Source: Harmonia axyridis (Eukaryota > Arthropoda > Insecta > Coleoptera > Coccinellidae). Taken from it: a stretch of DNA of 64,000 bases. The position numbers and the translations under genes are program-made. The notes beneath the pieces were generated by a model. It did not search any database, was not told the origin of the DNA, and saw only the letters and a list, made by a program, of their open reading frames with translations. This document shows, piece after piece, positions 1 to 12,375 of the stretch. The DNA lies in the NCBI RefSeq assembly GCF_914767665.1, contig NC_059504.1:45539720-45603719 (forward strand), given 5' to 3'. Position 1 is the stretch's first letter, and each line of letters starts with the position of its first letter.

Positions 1-3000
1 TATAGAATAAATAAATAATTAAATAAATAACTGCTTGTTAACGAAGTGTGTGGCGTGGAAACCAAACGAAGAAAGGACTAGGATGGAAACGAAGAAAAAG
101 AGAGACGACAGAGTGATAAACAAAACGGCTTTAACAAGATGTTGTTAACCCAGCTACCCCCCGAGGTGTTAAACATAAGGTGGCCATGTTACGACAGAAT
201 TGATAGAATTCAAACGGCAGAGGCGTCGGGAAGGTGTGGGAAGACTGTTCTACAATTTGGATGCATCCAAATTGTAGATGATGAGGAATCATTCAGTTAG
301 TAATTTTAAAGTCAAAATATTTACACGTAATTCATTATTTTCTGTATTTTCTCAAATCGATTAGGTTTTCCTGCACTTCAAATTCTCTATTTTATAATGA
401 AGCTTATGTTTGAATAATCAATTATTCTATTCAGTTTCTTATGAGTGTTACGTAGAAATCTAATTCCTTCTTTATGTGTGACGTTTACAGACTGAAGTGG
501 TATCTCTCTGAACAATTTTCATTATTTTGTACACCGTTTCTCCCTATCCACGTACAAGTTCAGAGTTTCCCAGACAACAAATTAGCTTGCATAGCTCAAT
601 GTCATAACCATTTCTCACACGATTTTTCCTAAAATTATTCAACAGCTTTTTTCGTTTTCACTGAACGTTGGTTCACTAATCGTTGGGTCATTAACTAGCA
701 AAAGCATCAAATAATTTGTTTTTCTCCGATTGACAGCAAATATTGATTTTGCAGACACATATCAATCAGAAAAGTATTACTTTTCCTGCCTAGTCAGCAA
801 AGTACCTCCCTTATTTCAGGAGGAGTAAGTACTTCTAAGTCGCTATCACTGTCTATAATATAAATATCCGATATTTTTCCAAAAAACTGTCAGATATTTC
901 ATAAGTTGTCAAACTGTAATTATCATGGACGTATACATTTCCATAGCAACCAACCATTCCAACAAATAAATACTAATAAATAAAATAGACATTTGTTTGA
1001 ATTTATTTGTCACTATGTGAAAACCTTATGTAATATGGCACTGCCAGTGCCATCTGAGCTCCAGGCCTAGAGTACTTATTGAATCAAATGGTAGCATCGA
1101 AAGAAAATCATAACTACTATGTACACTTGGTTTTTAAGAGGTGCTAATTTAGCATCATTTCAAAGGAAATCATTATTATTATTATTATTGAATTTTATCA
1201 AGGTTGAGATTTCCATTTTCAGTTATTAAATATTGTTGAATGTTTAAGCAAAGTTTAAGCGAAGCTCGATCAATAATGTACCCTCTAGAAAAAGGCAGTC
1301 CAAGCTTGTAGAGGTGCCTTTGAAGGTGTTACAATTTTGCCCTTAGAGAAAAACTGGATGTTATGAGTGTTATGACTGAAAATACTGCATGAATTTTCAG
1401 GTGATAACGAATAAACCACATATACATTGAATTTCTTACAATACATATATCAACTTTTGTTTATCGGTTGTTAGTTAGAAAAAAAGTAAATATGTACTCT
1501 ATACTGAAAATTGCGCTTTGGTCATGAAACTGATTGAGCATTTGAGTAAGAAAAGAAAGAAACAGCTGGTCAAATTTTTGTGAAGTATCTTTACAATCAC
1601 TCAAGCTTAAATATGTGAATATGTTAATTATATCTTCAAATCCGGTACTAGAACTTCCCTCTTTTGGAAAGTTAAAATCATCTGTTCGATACTTGTGTTT
1701 GTTTTTTCGTGACTGATATATTTGCGTTTCTATATCCTAACCTATGATCGGTTTACATTTTTAGAGAGTGCTTTTTGTAGTTCTTGAAGCATGGTCATTA
1801 GAATGTGGTATCAAATTTCATAGGAAATGGCATGTTTTACCGAAGCTAACTCTTCCTTGAATCAATATTTTGTCGTTGATGTCACCATTCTTGAGCCCAG
1901 CATGAAGGATTTCATTTAGAAGGATCATGATCATTAAATCTTCTTAATCACCTTATCATCAATTTAAAAAAATATGAAATTCTCCAAATTTGGTGATGTT
2001 ACAGCATGTTTCAACGAGAAATCCATTTAAAAATAAAAGTCTGTAAAAAAAATAACAGAGTCAACTATATATAGGTTTATGCGATCTCCGAGGGAGAAAA
2101 TAGGGTATGAATTAACGGACGCTCAAAAGCCCAATAATAAGCTCACAAAACATTTAAACATGTAAAAATCATGTTGACTGAGATATTCTGATAACTCTTG
2201 AATTTCCTATAGCCTAGTTAGTTAGTGTTATCAGAAAGACCAAGCTCTCCATGTCGTGGTTCAGATTTCATCACCCTGTTTCAGTGACATATGTCAAACA
2301 GAACTGAATTTGTTTTCAAAGATTCAGTTTGGAAGTGTGAAAAGCTTCACACTTTTTCATGAAAAGTATTTTAGGAAGGAAAAAATGTATATTGAGTATA
2401 ATTATTTCTTATGGATTCAATTTTTAATCCAATAGATGATTTAGGATGAGTGGAATGTAATAAACTATAAACGTGCTCAACTGAATTCTAATGAATAAAT
2501 TTTGAAATATATGAATTGAATCAGTTGGACGTGATGAAATGAAATTGTTTTCTTATATTTTGCATTCCATTCTGAGGAATCAACATTCTGGTTCGAGAAT
2601 TAAAGAGAAAATAATCTAGAACTCCAAGTGGCAATAAAATTCGGCAACGTAAAGCGAACGCCGACAAGACTGATGAGTGCATGTGTTTTTTTTAGCGTCA
2701 ATAACTCATAAACAGCACATAACAGAGGATCATGCCACATCTGGATATTTATGAGTATGTATAATGCGGTCTTGGATGGTTTTTCATGTTAATTAAATTT
2801 GTCGCTATTCCTTCCAGTTGTTGCTTACAGAATTAAATCTCATTTGGTACTTTGAATTTCTACACATGTAATTTTTGATCAAGCTTGAAATGCCGCCCTT
2901 GAATTTTGCCGCCCTAGGCAACCCCCTACCCTGCCTTTTCCCTGGCGACGGCCCTGCCTATATCCTATGAAATTTAAGAAAGAATTCAATTTCAAATCAG

Positions 3001-4089
3001 ATACTCAGGAATTATTCTCCGGAAACATAGAAAACTTGTACGTTGCAAGATCTTCAACTGATAAATTTTCCCCGAAAAATTGATTTCACGAGCTTTCCCT
3101 CCAGGAAACTCCTTTATTCCGTATTTCAAACATAGCGAAATCCGTTGTCTCGGTCAAGAAAAACAATTAGGACATGATTAACGACACGATTAATCATAAA
3201 ATACCCTCAACAGACCACCTCGCCGCGACTTGTATCTCTCTGAAAATCTATTTTCCCGTTTTTTGATGGGTCGGTAGTCGGGTTCCCGCCAGGCGTAATA
3301 TATGTCGTTTTTCCGTGCTTGGGGGCACTTTGGGGCCAGCCACGGGCCCCGCCGAGAGACTATTAATAAACCTTACTGTTTCTTATTAAAGTTTGAGTTA
3401 TAAGTTCCTTCGATAGTCATCTTTAATCTTGTCTTTACATTACATTAACTTTTTTTCCAAGTCTGAGGTATGTAATTTAAAATTTCATTTACGAAATTGT
3501 TCTTGTATTTATGTTATTATTGTTGTGCACGATATGAGGTTTTTCAGATGACGGGACTCCATATTTGGACGATTGTTATGATCGTTCTAATTAGGAACGA
3601 GATGTTGTGAATCACGGAATATTGTAAAAGGATGGAATTAACTTAAACCATTATGGTGATTGGAAATTTCGAAGAAAATACCGTTTGTGGCAGACGGAAA
3701 ATCGCTATAGGCTAATCAACATAAGCGCTACGCCACCTGGTGACAATCAGAGTAACTGAAATAGTTGACATGGTTCTTGCATTCTGCTTTGTGTTTGTGT
3801 GATATTCTACAAATATTTATATTTTTAAATCATTTTAATGTTTATGAGACGTTCAAATCATTATTGTTCAGTTCCTCAGTGTTCTTCCTGGGAAAAAATA
3901 AGTTCAAATATCAATTTCTTTTCCTCAAACTGGTAATAAATATCGTGTTTGAGTAGAAGGGAAATTGGGGAGCAAAGTGCTGATAAATCGACAAAAAGCT
4001 TGGCAACTGAAGCTCAAAATCGGTAAACCATTTTGATGAGAAATATGAAAGTATGTTCCCTGCATTTTATCGAGGTAAGCACGGATTAC
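1..4089. other. No gene recognised (intergenic)
   Basis: AT-rich sequence with stop codons in all frames and no recognisable protein homology. It holds an AAAT-rich stretch at 1-30 (possibly a LINE tail), an ATT microsatellite near 1172-1190, and a GC-richer block at about 3190-3380 that contains ATTAATCATAAAA. A short stretch at 2885-2960 (GCCGCCCTAGGCAAC and following) looks like a dispersed repeat. The 63-codon frame at 3765-3956 has no supporting feature. Confidence 0.5.
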
Positions 4090-5035
4090 ACATGAAATTT
4101 TAAGTTATATTTATGGGAATAATCGTTCCAGTTCTTCCAGTTCTACACAAAGTTTTTGAAAAAGACTGCTGTGCCTTCCAGAAATCTTCCACTTGGATGT
4201 ACTATCACAAATGAAGAACCTGAATATTCTAGTAGTAGATCTGAAAGATTGAGACAAAGAAGTATAGACAAAGAAAAACTTGTTGCTGAAGAATGCTCTT
4301 GTAAAGAAATCAAAGCTGCTGTACAAACTACTTCCCAAAATGAAATCGAAGTTGCACAAGGTTTATTACAGCTCCTCAGGGTCAGCCTGATTAAAATGGG
4401 CCTAAAACTTTCAAGGATTTTGAAGTGCAAGTGAATACTCCTAAAGTGTCTTCTTTGTGTGACTTGATAACAACAGATAGTGCTCTAAACAGTTTTCTAG
4501 TCTCAATAATATAAAAGTATTAGATACAATAGTAGAAGCAGTACAATCTGTTTACAGTGATCAAAGATCACATCGTTCAACAATCAGCGTATTGTTTTAG
4601 TACTAACAAAATTGAAATGTGATATAACATATGTGACATTATCTCTTTTTTTTGGCATTTCACAATTGTGCCAAAGATACATTTATGAAATGCTACCCAT
4701 TTTAATTAGAGTTCTAAGTTGTGTTATAACATTTCCAAATTTTCCTAAAATACAGAAAAATATACCAAAATGGTTTCAAAATATTAGAATTGTCCTAGAT
4801 TGTACAGAAATTTTATACAAAAACCGAAATGCCTTTGCTGCCGAAGTGCCGAATAAGATTTTACTCTCAGTATGAATCATATAACAGTTAAATTTATGAC
4901 AGGTCTTCAATCGAGAAATCGAAGGTACCTTTACACAATATTGGAAAAATTCCTTAGAAATATTTGGACATGTACTCTTTTTTTTTGGATGATACGTTTG
5001 GGTTCTCAATTAGGAACATATTTGCCAAAAATGAA
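4090..5035 (+). pseudogene. ISL2EU/Harbinger-type (THAP + DDE_4) transposase relic
   Basis: Two open stretches look like parts of one transposase. At 4156-4434 the frame begins KKTAVPSRNLPLG, resembling the end of a THAP DNA-binding domain and the linker after it, followed by a charged segment. At 4612-4875 the frame reads like the first half of a DDE_4 nuclease: LFFGISQLCQRYIYEMLPIL, then VLDCTEI, which holds the first catalytic Asp. After a frame change, the VKFMTG block at 4886-4910 continues the fold. The second Asp and the Glu are not readable in frame, so the copy is dead. No terminal inverted repeats were found. The family call rests on recalled motif order. Confidence 0.6.
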
Positions 5036-6007
5036 GAAAATAAACCAGGTGGCTCGTTTGATATGGCCTCAGAAAGAAACGGGCCAAATTCATAAAACAC
5101 ACTGTATCTCGGCTACGAAGACAGTAAGACCCAATAAATGGGGTATCTCCAGAACCGCCTTGGTGCCACCTATGTACCTGTGAAGTATTTCCGTTTCCCA
5201 ATGAAACACCCTGTATCAAAATAGTGAAAACACCAGTTCATGATCCTTGAGTTTGAACTAATGAAACCTAAAAGCAATCTTCAATCGAACGAACACATCG
5301 ACTGTGTAAACGATGTAACGAACTAGTTGGCAACGAAGTTGTAAGACCACAGCTTTACCTTTTAATCAACTGGAAACTAACTTTCGTTAGGAAATCCTAC
5401 CAACGCTCACTATCCTGATGTTCTTCCGATGTATACCCAACGGCTTCATATTGAATTATCGATTATAACACATGATATTAACCACCCGTATCCAAACATT
5501 AACTTTTTATATTTACGAAGACAACCTCTCTATTAGAAACAGGCTTGTTTCCGGACTTCCTAATCGAATTTCCCAATAAACGTAACGAGACTGATTACTA
5601 TAGTTAACAACTAACGGAAACCCGATAGATTTGGGGGTATTTCATTCTCAGGGATAATTATTGGTGCATCAACTGCCGGATATAACTGTCTATCCGATAT
5701 TTTTAAATTTTTTTTTTGTGAAATCGTCGAATTTCATAGAACGGCGTAACGGATTGATCTTCATTAAGGACTGATGCAGTTGTTGCATCGAGAAATTCAA
5801 TATTTTGGTTACTGCATGATTGCGATTCGTTACTGAACGGCAAAAATGTTATCGAAAACAGTTCATTATTCTAGATAATGAATCTTTGAAAAATATCAGG
5901 AGAATTTTTTTTAGTTATCTATCATTATGGATGTTTATTGGCAAAGCTTTTTATGTAATCTAAAATGAAATATGTTAATCTTTACTCTTTAATAGTTTTT
6001 ATTTACA
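5036..6007. other. No gene recognised
   Basis: AT-rich intergenic sequence. A segment at about 5160-5218 ends in AACACCCTGTA, a string seen at the ends of several small repeats in this window, so part of it is probably a dispersed repeat. No coding signal was found. Confidence 0.45.
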
Positions 6008-7512
6008 CACTGCGCAAAAAAATTAACGCACATTCTAAAAATCTCAATTTTAATGAAGTTAACTCTACATTGACTTTATAACTTATTTTTTATGTTCTCT
6101 CGGGAATGTTTTGAGCAAAACAAGACACATTAAATGGAAGAAAAATTTAAAATTTCACCGAATCTTATGTGAAAGAAGAGAAATAAACAATTTTCAAAAT
6201 ATTGGAATGCTGATAAGTGATTTAATACTTGGTATCCCCACCCCTTGCGTTAATTACAGTTCGGAAACGACGGTTCATACTCAAAATGAGTGATCTTAAA
6301 ATGTTCTGATCTAATCCTTCCCAGATTTCTCTGAGTTGGATTTCTAAGTCATTAAGAGTAGCTGGATGATTTTCTGAACTTCTCAGCCTTCTATTGAGGT
6401 TGTCCCAAACCTGCTCAATCGGATTGAGATCTGGACTTTTGCGGCCATTCCATTCGAGAGACTTCAACCTCTTCAAGGTACTCCTGAACGATGCGCGCAC
6501 GATGGGGTCTGGCATTATCGTCCATAAAAATGAATTTTTCACCAATGTATAAATGGCACTACATGCTCTTCAAAAATGTTCCTTATATACCTATCAGCAT
6601 TCATAGGTCCATTATCAACGACCACTAGGTCTGTGCGAGCAGTCAAAGATATTCCACCCCATACCATAATCGATCCTCCCCCGAAACCAGTAGTATTCAG
6701 GAAATTGCACTGAGCATATCTTTCATGTGGACGTCTGTATACAAGGGAACGTCGATCACAATGGTAGAGGCAGAATCTAGACTCATCTGTGAAGAGAACT
6801 CTTTCCCAATCAGCCTCTTCCCAATGGATATGCTCTCTCGCAAAATCCAAACGCGCCCTTCGATGGGCTGGGGAAAGAGCTGGGACTCTTGCCGCGACAC
6901 GAGGCCTTAAATCATATTCTCTGAGGCGATTTCTCATTGTCTGAGTGCTAATTTGCACCCCATGAGTTTGCTCAAGCTGATTTTGAAGGAGGCGAGCGGT
7001 TGCAAACCGTTGTCTCAACGAAGAAACTCTCAAGTAACATTCTTGAATGGCAGTTGTTACCCGTGGTCTACCCTGTCCTGGTCTTCGGACATTCATACCA
7101 GTCTCCCTGAATCGCTGCAACATTCTGGACACACTTGTATAGGAAACTCCAAACCTTTCTGCAATTCTTGTGTATGTCCACCCTTCTTCTCGCAAAACTT
7201 CCACCTGGGCACATTCCTCTTGGGTCAAATTGCGTGTTTCGCGTTGCAAAGTGATCGAGTGTAGAAAATCAAACGAAAGAAAAACTATTGATCACTAGAA
7301 TTGATCGAGAACAACTGATTTCAGAATGGAGCCAATACATTCAAAATCTGATAATCTAATCTTTTTTTATTCCTGCTAGGAAAAAACATCTGTATTGAAG
7401 GAAAACGTTGAAAGTGGATAACATATGCATGCATAATTCTGATAAAAATAATTATCATAATCATCAATAAATTTGAGATTTCCATAATGTGCGTTAATTT
7501 TTTTGCGCAGTG
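6008..7512 (-). mobile_element. Tc1-type (DD34E) transposon, nearly intact
   Basis: The element is bounded by inverted repeats of at least 27 bases: CACTGCGCAAAAAAATTAAC and onward at 6008, with its reverse complement ending at 7512. A TA follows the right end (7513-7514); on the left the equivalent dinucleotide reads CA. The 1,505-bp length is typical of a complete Tc1 element. The transposase lies on the minus strand and is described separately. The matching ends and the mostly open gene suggest a young insertion. Confidence 0.9.
6222..7249 (-). pseudogene. Tc1 transposase with two frameshifts
   Basis: The minus-strand frame 7249-6539 (236 aa) starts MQRETRNLTQEE and carries a helix-turn-helix (RIAERFGVSYTSVSRMLQRF), a second DNA-binding region, and the first catalytic Asp in LFTDESRF. 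It stops after VPFIHW. Shifting frame recovers FIFMDDNARPH with the second Asp. A further shift gives SPDLNPIEQVWDNL with the final Glu, and the protein ends NARGGDTKY. I count 34 residues between the second Asp and the Glu, the DD34E spacing of Tc1. All three acidic residues survive, so only the two shifts (near 6540 and 6440) obviously disable it. Tc1 transposases cut and paste their element at TA sites. Confidence 0.88.
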
Positions 7513-7679
7513 TATTTATAATGGATTCAAGGGGAAGCGAGTCAATACCTCCTAGACTAGGAGGTATTGAGCGAGTCCCTTATCAGCTGAGTATCATAGA
7601 AGGACGAGGTTAATTTCCTACATACATGATGTATATGATAAGTCCATCTCAAATTAAATTTTTGTCAACATATAAACCT

Positions 7680-8283
7680 AAAAATTTAACTGAGTTATTG
7701 GACATTAATTCATTGCCCAAGCAATTAATTGAAATTGATTCACCTAAGGCATTCTTAATTTAAAAAATTATCAAGTCAGACTTCGGAATATTAACAATGA
7801 GAGTATTAGCTTTACACCACTCCACAAAACCATCAACCAAGAGCTCGCAGAGTCGTATAAGTTCAGGAAGACTCCGGGCCGACACCGCCACCGAATTATC
7901 ATCCACAAAAATGACAAGCTATTCGAAAACAAAATCAGGCAAATTATTAATGAAGAGTATAAAAAGCAAAGGCCCCAACACGGAACCCTGAGCAACCCCC
8001 AAGTCGTTCGTGAACACGCGAGAGACTGAATTACCGACTTTAACAGGCATAATCCTGTCTGAAATGAAAATTTGAATGCAACTGAGAAATATCCCCCTGA
8101 ATCCGATATTATGCAACTTGCTTACAATAAACTGGGGATCAACGCAATCAAAAGACCTCGTAAGATCGAAAAATACAAGAAGACCGTCATCCAGAGAACG
8201 ATAAACGAAATCAAAAAACTGCAATTGATCGATTACATCGATTGTTCTGTTTTCTATTTTTAGTTCTTTTTTTCCATACACTT
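7680..8283 (-). pseudogene. CR1/Jockey-like LINE reverse-transcriptase fragment
   Basis: Read on the minus strand, 8281-7919 gives FFDLTRSFDCVDPQF (RT motif with the first catalytic Asp), then VAQGSVLGPLLFILFINNLP (the PQG-type motif), then a stop. The next frame gives LVIFVDDNS, the equivalent of the F/YADD active site, followed by a segment ending near VKFLGLYVD. No endonuclease or RNase H region is attached and there are stops, so this is an immobile fragment. Confidence 0.8.
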
Positions 8284-9129
8284 TCAGTCTAATTTCTCTA
8301 AAAAAACAAAGCCCTAATAAAGAGAAATATCTATGCCAAATTTCAGTCGACTATATTGTGATGTGCAGGAGAAGAAAACTTGAAATAAAATTAAACTAAG
8401 AAACAGAGCGTTTGCAGACCCATGTTTATGGTACTTTATTTTTAATTATCCGGAGAATTTTTTCATCCAATTTAGAAACTTCTTGTATATCCGGGTTTCT
8501 CCCATTGTGACAGAAACCGAAATCGCTGGAAACATCCACCAGTTCGCAAGGGTCAAACTATCACAAACCAAAAAGTGTAGTACTGAACCAGAGTTTCTTT
8601 TTAACTTTTTCCAAACAACAAGTGGTTCACAAAAAAATTATTCTGGAGGAAAAAAGCGTGCACCCATCCAGAAAAAAACCACCCTGTGATTTGCATTCAA
8701 AATTAGGATAACACATGACGAAAACTTCAAAGTGGACTGTCTATACCAATTCAAGTTAAACATCTTGTGAAGGGAAAGTGCTATGAGAGAAAAACTTAAA
8801 CTCCTGTATCTCAAAAACAAAGAGTTTGAGAACTCATGCTAAAGGACTTTTTTCTTGAAATTATCCGAGAACTCTGTAATTTTCATTTGTACCTCCAATT
8901 TAGGAACACCCTGTAGATATATTCAATTCAAAACGGATGCCTTCACAAATAAATTGCAATTTGAATTCATTACAATAAATTGTATAACACAGTCCAGACA
9001 ATTTTTCGATGCGACATATTAACATATTGAAATTTTGTGACAAAAACCGAACACAACGGGTAAGTGTATACCGAAAAAAGGACAGAAAAAGGAAAATAAT
9101 AAACCTTGGACATAGACGTGCTCGTAGTA
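8284..9129. other. Small-repeat region, no gene
   Basis: Contains two diverged direct copies of a segment, near 8394-8475 (AAACAGAGCGTTTGCAGACC) and 8809-8900 (AAACAAAGAGTTTGAGAACT). The second ends CTCCAATTTAGGAACACCCTGTAG at 8893-8916. A matching CCTCCAATTTAGGAAC occurs at 36001, directly at the broken end of another transposon, so this is a dispersed repeat rather than unique DNA. Confidence 0.5.
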
Positions 9130-9994
9130 ACGGGTGTTTTTTTTTCGAGGTATATAACTTGTTGGCATTTCTGTTCAAGATGGCGACCGATTTAACAGCT
9201 GTCAAGTCTTTTTTTTCAGTTTAGTTTGGCGATTCATCATGAATAGACTCACGCCTGAACAACGCTTGCAAATAGTGCAATTTTATTTCGAAAATAATGG
9301 TTCTGTGTGGAATACGTATCGCGCACTACGTTCATTTTATTTTGTTTAGCGATGAAGCGCACTTCTGGTTGAATGGCTACGTCAACAAACAAAACTGCCG
9401 CATTTGGAGTGAAGCTAATCCTCAAGTGTATGTCGAAACCCCGTTACATCCAGAAAAACTGACTGTTTGGTGTGCTTTATGGGCTGGTGGAATCATTGGT
9501 CCGTACTTCTTCAAAAACGATGATGACCAGAAAGTTACAATCAATGGTGATCGGTAAAGAGCCATGATTACTAACTTTTTCATTCCTGAATTGAACAACC
9601 ATGATGTCCAGGAGCTGTGGTTCCAACAAGACGGCGCAACATGTCACGCAGCTCGTGCCACAATCGATTTATTGAAAGACACGTTTGGTGACCGCCTAAT
9701 TTCACGTTTTGGACCTGTGAATTGGCCTCCAAGATCTTGTGATTTAACACCGCTAGACTACTTTCTGTGGGGCTATCTAAAGTCATTGGTCTATGCGGAT
9801 AAGCCACAAACCCTTGACTATTTGGAAGACAACATTCGCCGTGTTATTGCCGATATACGGCCACAAATGTTGGAAAAAGTCATCGAAAATTGGACGTCCA
9901 AATTGAACTACATCCGAACCAGCCGTGGCGGTCATATGCCAGAAATCATACATCGTTGTTTTATTGCAATTTGAAGTTTTATAGCTCTAAAAAA
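9130..9994 (+). mobile_element. DD41D (rosa-type) deletion derivative, copy 1, 3' end eroded
   Basis: Starts after a TA with ACGGGTGTTTTTTTTTCGAG, the left terminus shared with three other copies. It keeps the transposase start (MNRLTPEQ at 9240) and then jumps at 9345-9353 straight to FSDEAHFWLNGYVNKQN in another frame, which is the family-wide deletion. The C-terminal part runs to 9974 and includes WFQQDGATCH and LTPLDYFLWG; one stop at 9555 interrupts it. The right terminus is lost: after GCTCTAAAAAAATA the sequence becomes unrelated, and the part coding for the last residues is shortened. Confidence 0.85.
9297..9974 (+). pseudogene. Internally deleted DD41D transposase (copy 1)
   Basis: Two frames, 9297-9557 and 9564-9974, separated by a TAA in GGTGATCGGTAAAGAGCC (other copies read TATAGAGCC). 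The first catalytic Asp is in SDEAHF, the second in QQDGA, the third in TPLDYF. I count 41 residues between the second and third, matching the rosa (DD41D) branch of the Tc1/mariner superfamily. The region between the N-terminal helix-turn-helix and the first Asp is missing. Confidence 0.82.
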
Positions 9995-10865
9995 ATAATC
10001 CATAAACCGTAAAAGTGTCCGACTTTTTACTGACATGTCGATTTCAAAGGAAAGTAAAATGATTATTATTTGTTCATTTTATGGAGAAATTTTTGTTCTT
10101 CGTCTTTACGATTTTTCTAAAACTTTATATTTTGAAAATCTTCGGGGTGGTAATTACCCCCAGTACCCCCTATTTCTACGCCCTTGCCAGTTCGCACCTT
10201 CAAAACCCCAATCCCTAACCACGTAACTGCTTCCTTCTCACCACCTAGACCAGGCGAGGAAAGCAGCCAGCCTCTTCTCTACGAATCGATTAATCATAAT
10301 AAATCGAAAGAGCGCCCATTTATTAACTCTTGTTATAGATGAACGATAGCTCGTTCTCATCTCTCGCCTGGTTTAATGCTTTACCGCCTACCAGAGAGCC
10401 GCTGAAGACACGGCAAAAGGACCTGCAGATCGAGCTGGCTGTCGTCATTAATACAGAAATGTGCCTGCCCCTCCGTCGATGATACCGGTCAGAGGTGAGA
10501 ACGTTCCCTACCTCTGAGCGATCGCTCACGTGTTGACAGAAGTGAAATTGATCTTTGTTTGATGTTCTACTATTGGGAAAAAAGGTAATGAGACTTTCAA
10601 GAAATAGGAAGAGAGCGGTGGAGTGAAGTCAAGATCTTTTATGCGATAGTTTATCTTTTAAACACGTTATCTACTCCTACAATAGGGATGTTGCCTATAT
10701 TTTGAAATTGCTTTTAATTTGTACATAATCCCTATATATTCATGGAAAAATATAGAAAATACCAATAAAAAATACGTAAATAGAAAAAGTTTTCAAAATT
10801 CCCGCTGAAACGCTCCATTCTGTCACGCTATTATGGTGACGTTACTGCATAAAAGAGTCACCACC
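9995..10865. other. Unique GC-richer intergenic block, no ORF
   Basis: At about 10190-10560 the base composition rises well above the AT-rich surroundings and no repeat or protein is recognised. The block includes the homeodomain-like string GATTAATCATAATAAATC at 10288. It is a candidate conserved non-coding (regulatory) block only by composition and motif. The short open frames inside it have no recognisable product. Confidence 0.35.
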
Positions 10866-11024
10866 ATAGACAAATTAACTAGTTTATCTATGATCACCAC
10901 GTGCTAACGGTCTGTCAGCCTGAACTAATATCAGCTGATATTGACAGTCAAGTCGGTTTGATTATATCACCTGACGTTCTAAACCATAGATAAACTAGTT
11001 CTTGATAATATTAGTTTGTCTATG
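10866..11024. repeat. Short foldback MITE (about 160 bp)
   Basis: Left end CATAGACAAATTAACTAGTT...TATCTATG at 10866-10894; right end CATAGATAAACTAG...TAGTTTGTCTATG at 10985-11024. The right end is the reverse complement of the left apart from a short insertion, and each end is itself an imperfect palindrome (CATAGAC/TAAA against TTTA/GTCTATG). There is no coding capacity. This is the architecture of a miniature inverted-repeat element. Confidence 0.65.
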
Positions 11025-11520
11025 TTCTAAACGTTTCAGTGCTATGACGTCAAATTGCCCTGATTGGCGTTCGCAGTTACGTGTTAGTCGATAAGAATTA
11101 ACACAATTTAAATCAATTTTATTAAATTGAATTCGAAAAATAAGATAATAAAAATGCTATTTTAGCATTTTAAAAACGGCCTTGAATGTGGAAAACTCAA
11201 ATTTATTTGATTTTATTATATAAAGCAACATCCCTTGGCGACAATACGTTCAATTTGAGCCTAAGAATAGCGAATGGGGAGGACTTTACTATAGAATTTA
11301 CGATTACGATTGACTGAACTGAACGTCAAAATAAAAATTATTGGGCCTGATAGATGGAATACCTACTACTGTGACTTAATAAAATGGGCCTTACATTTCA
11401 AATGAATTCCAATAATTAGGTAAACGGAGATGTAAACAAAAAGCCGCCACATTTAGAGTCAGAAACTGACAGACAATCAAAAACGAGTCACTTTAGACAA
11501 AAGCACTAACGTTTGATCAG
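11025..11520. other. No gene recognised
   Basis: AT-rich sequence without a readable frame or a repeat I can name. Confidence 0.4.
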
Positions 11521-11935
11521 GAGCTTTCGAGCGCTCATTTATTCATGTGGCCTTTGAAACCACATATGTGGTGGGTGATAGTGGGACTGCTGACGGGGCA
11601 CTGTCGGTACAAACATCATTTGTACCGCATGGAAAAGTCAGCAGATGAGATTTGCAGGCTCTGTGGATCAGAAGCAGAAACAGCTGAACACATGGTATGC
11701 AAGTGTCCAGAGCTGGCTGGTTTAAGAACCATTCATATGGGTAAGCTGGTCCTGTATACCAGAGAGGTAACGGCCAAGGCCCCTAAGGAGATTGTCAGTT
11801 TTATTAACGTCATTGACGACCTCATTGGTTTCCATGAATGAGTAGGGTAGAGAACAAAAGATCTATATGGTCGCAGTTCCCGGAAGGCTTACCGAACCAA
11901 AACGACCCCAGTTCAAATAATAATAATAATAGCTA
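11521..11935 (+). pseudogene. LINE 3' end (zinc-knuckle tail after RNase H)
   Basis: The frame 11545-11841 (98 aa) contains LLTGHCRYKHHLYRM and then CRLCGSEAETAEHMVCKCPEL. This is the Cys-x2-Cys...His...Cys tail that closes ORF2 of RNase H-bearing LINEs (I/R1/Jockey-like groups). After the stop comes about 90 bp of 3' UTR ending in an AATAATAAT tail near 11920-11931. It is strongly 5'-truncated, as LINE insertions often are. A related tail in the same orientation lies at 39170-39660. Confidence 0.75.
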
Positions 11936-12189
11936 CTACTCGACCTAATATCCATATTGATTTTCATCAATATAAGATTTGTTGAACTCAAGATATGGAC
12001 CGTTTATAAAGTAGAGTTAAATTTTTTATGGGGCCATTTATGGCCAAAACTAAACAACTCCAGGAGGATATAGCCTGCGATTTTGGACGCCAGATCTCCT
12101 AGCTACTAGCTTTCAATCAAATACCTTCTGTTTTTATTTGGTTAGCATCGTTATATTCACCAGAAGTCAGTGAAGTAAGTGGATTACGT

Positions 12190-12375
12190 CTATTAAAATG
12201 GAGACCAAGAATATAAAAAGAAGAAGAAGAGGCAGCCCATAGATACATTGGTGGAAGATATAACCGACCAAGTTGGAAAGAAGTGGATGATAGAAGCTCA
12301 GTTAAGGACAGAAGAACGTGGAAGACAAAAGGGAAGGTCTATGAGAAGTTGCTGATGCTGATGGTGGTCGGTAAT
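12190..12375 (+). pseudogene. RTE-like LINE ORF2 C-terminus relic
   Basis: The frame from 12242 reads VEDITDQVGKKWMIEAQ and stops at 12353. It resembles the conserved last block of RTE-clade ORF2 proteins (a WxDDI...W...AQDR pattern). An Arg/Lys-rich run is just upstream, as expected there. The fragment is only about 60 codons long, so the clade is uncertain. Confidence 0.5.
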
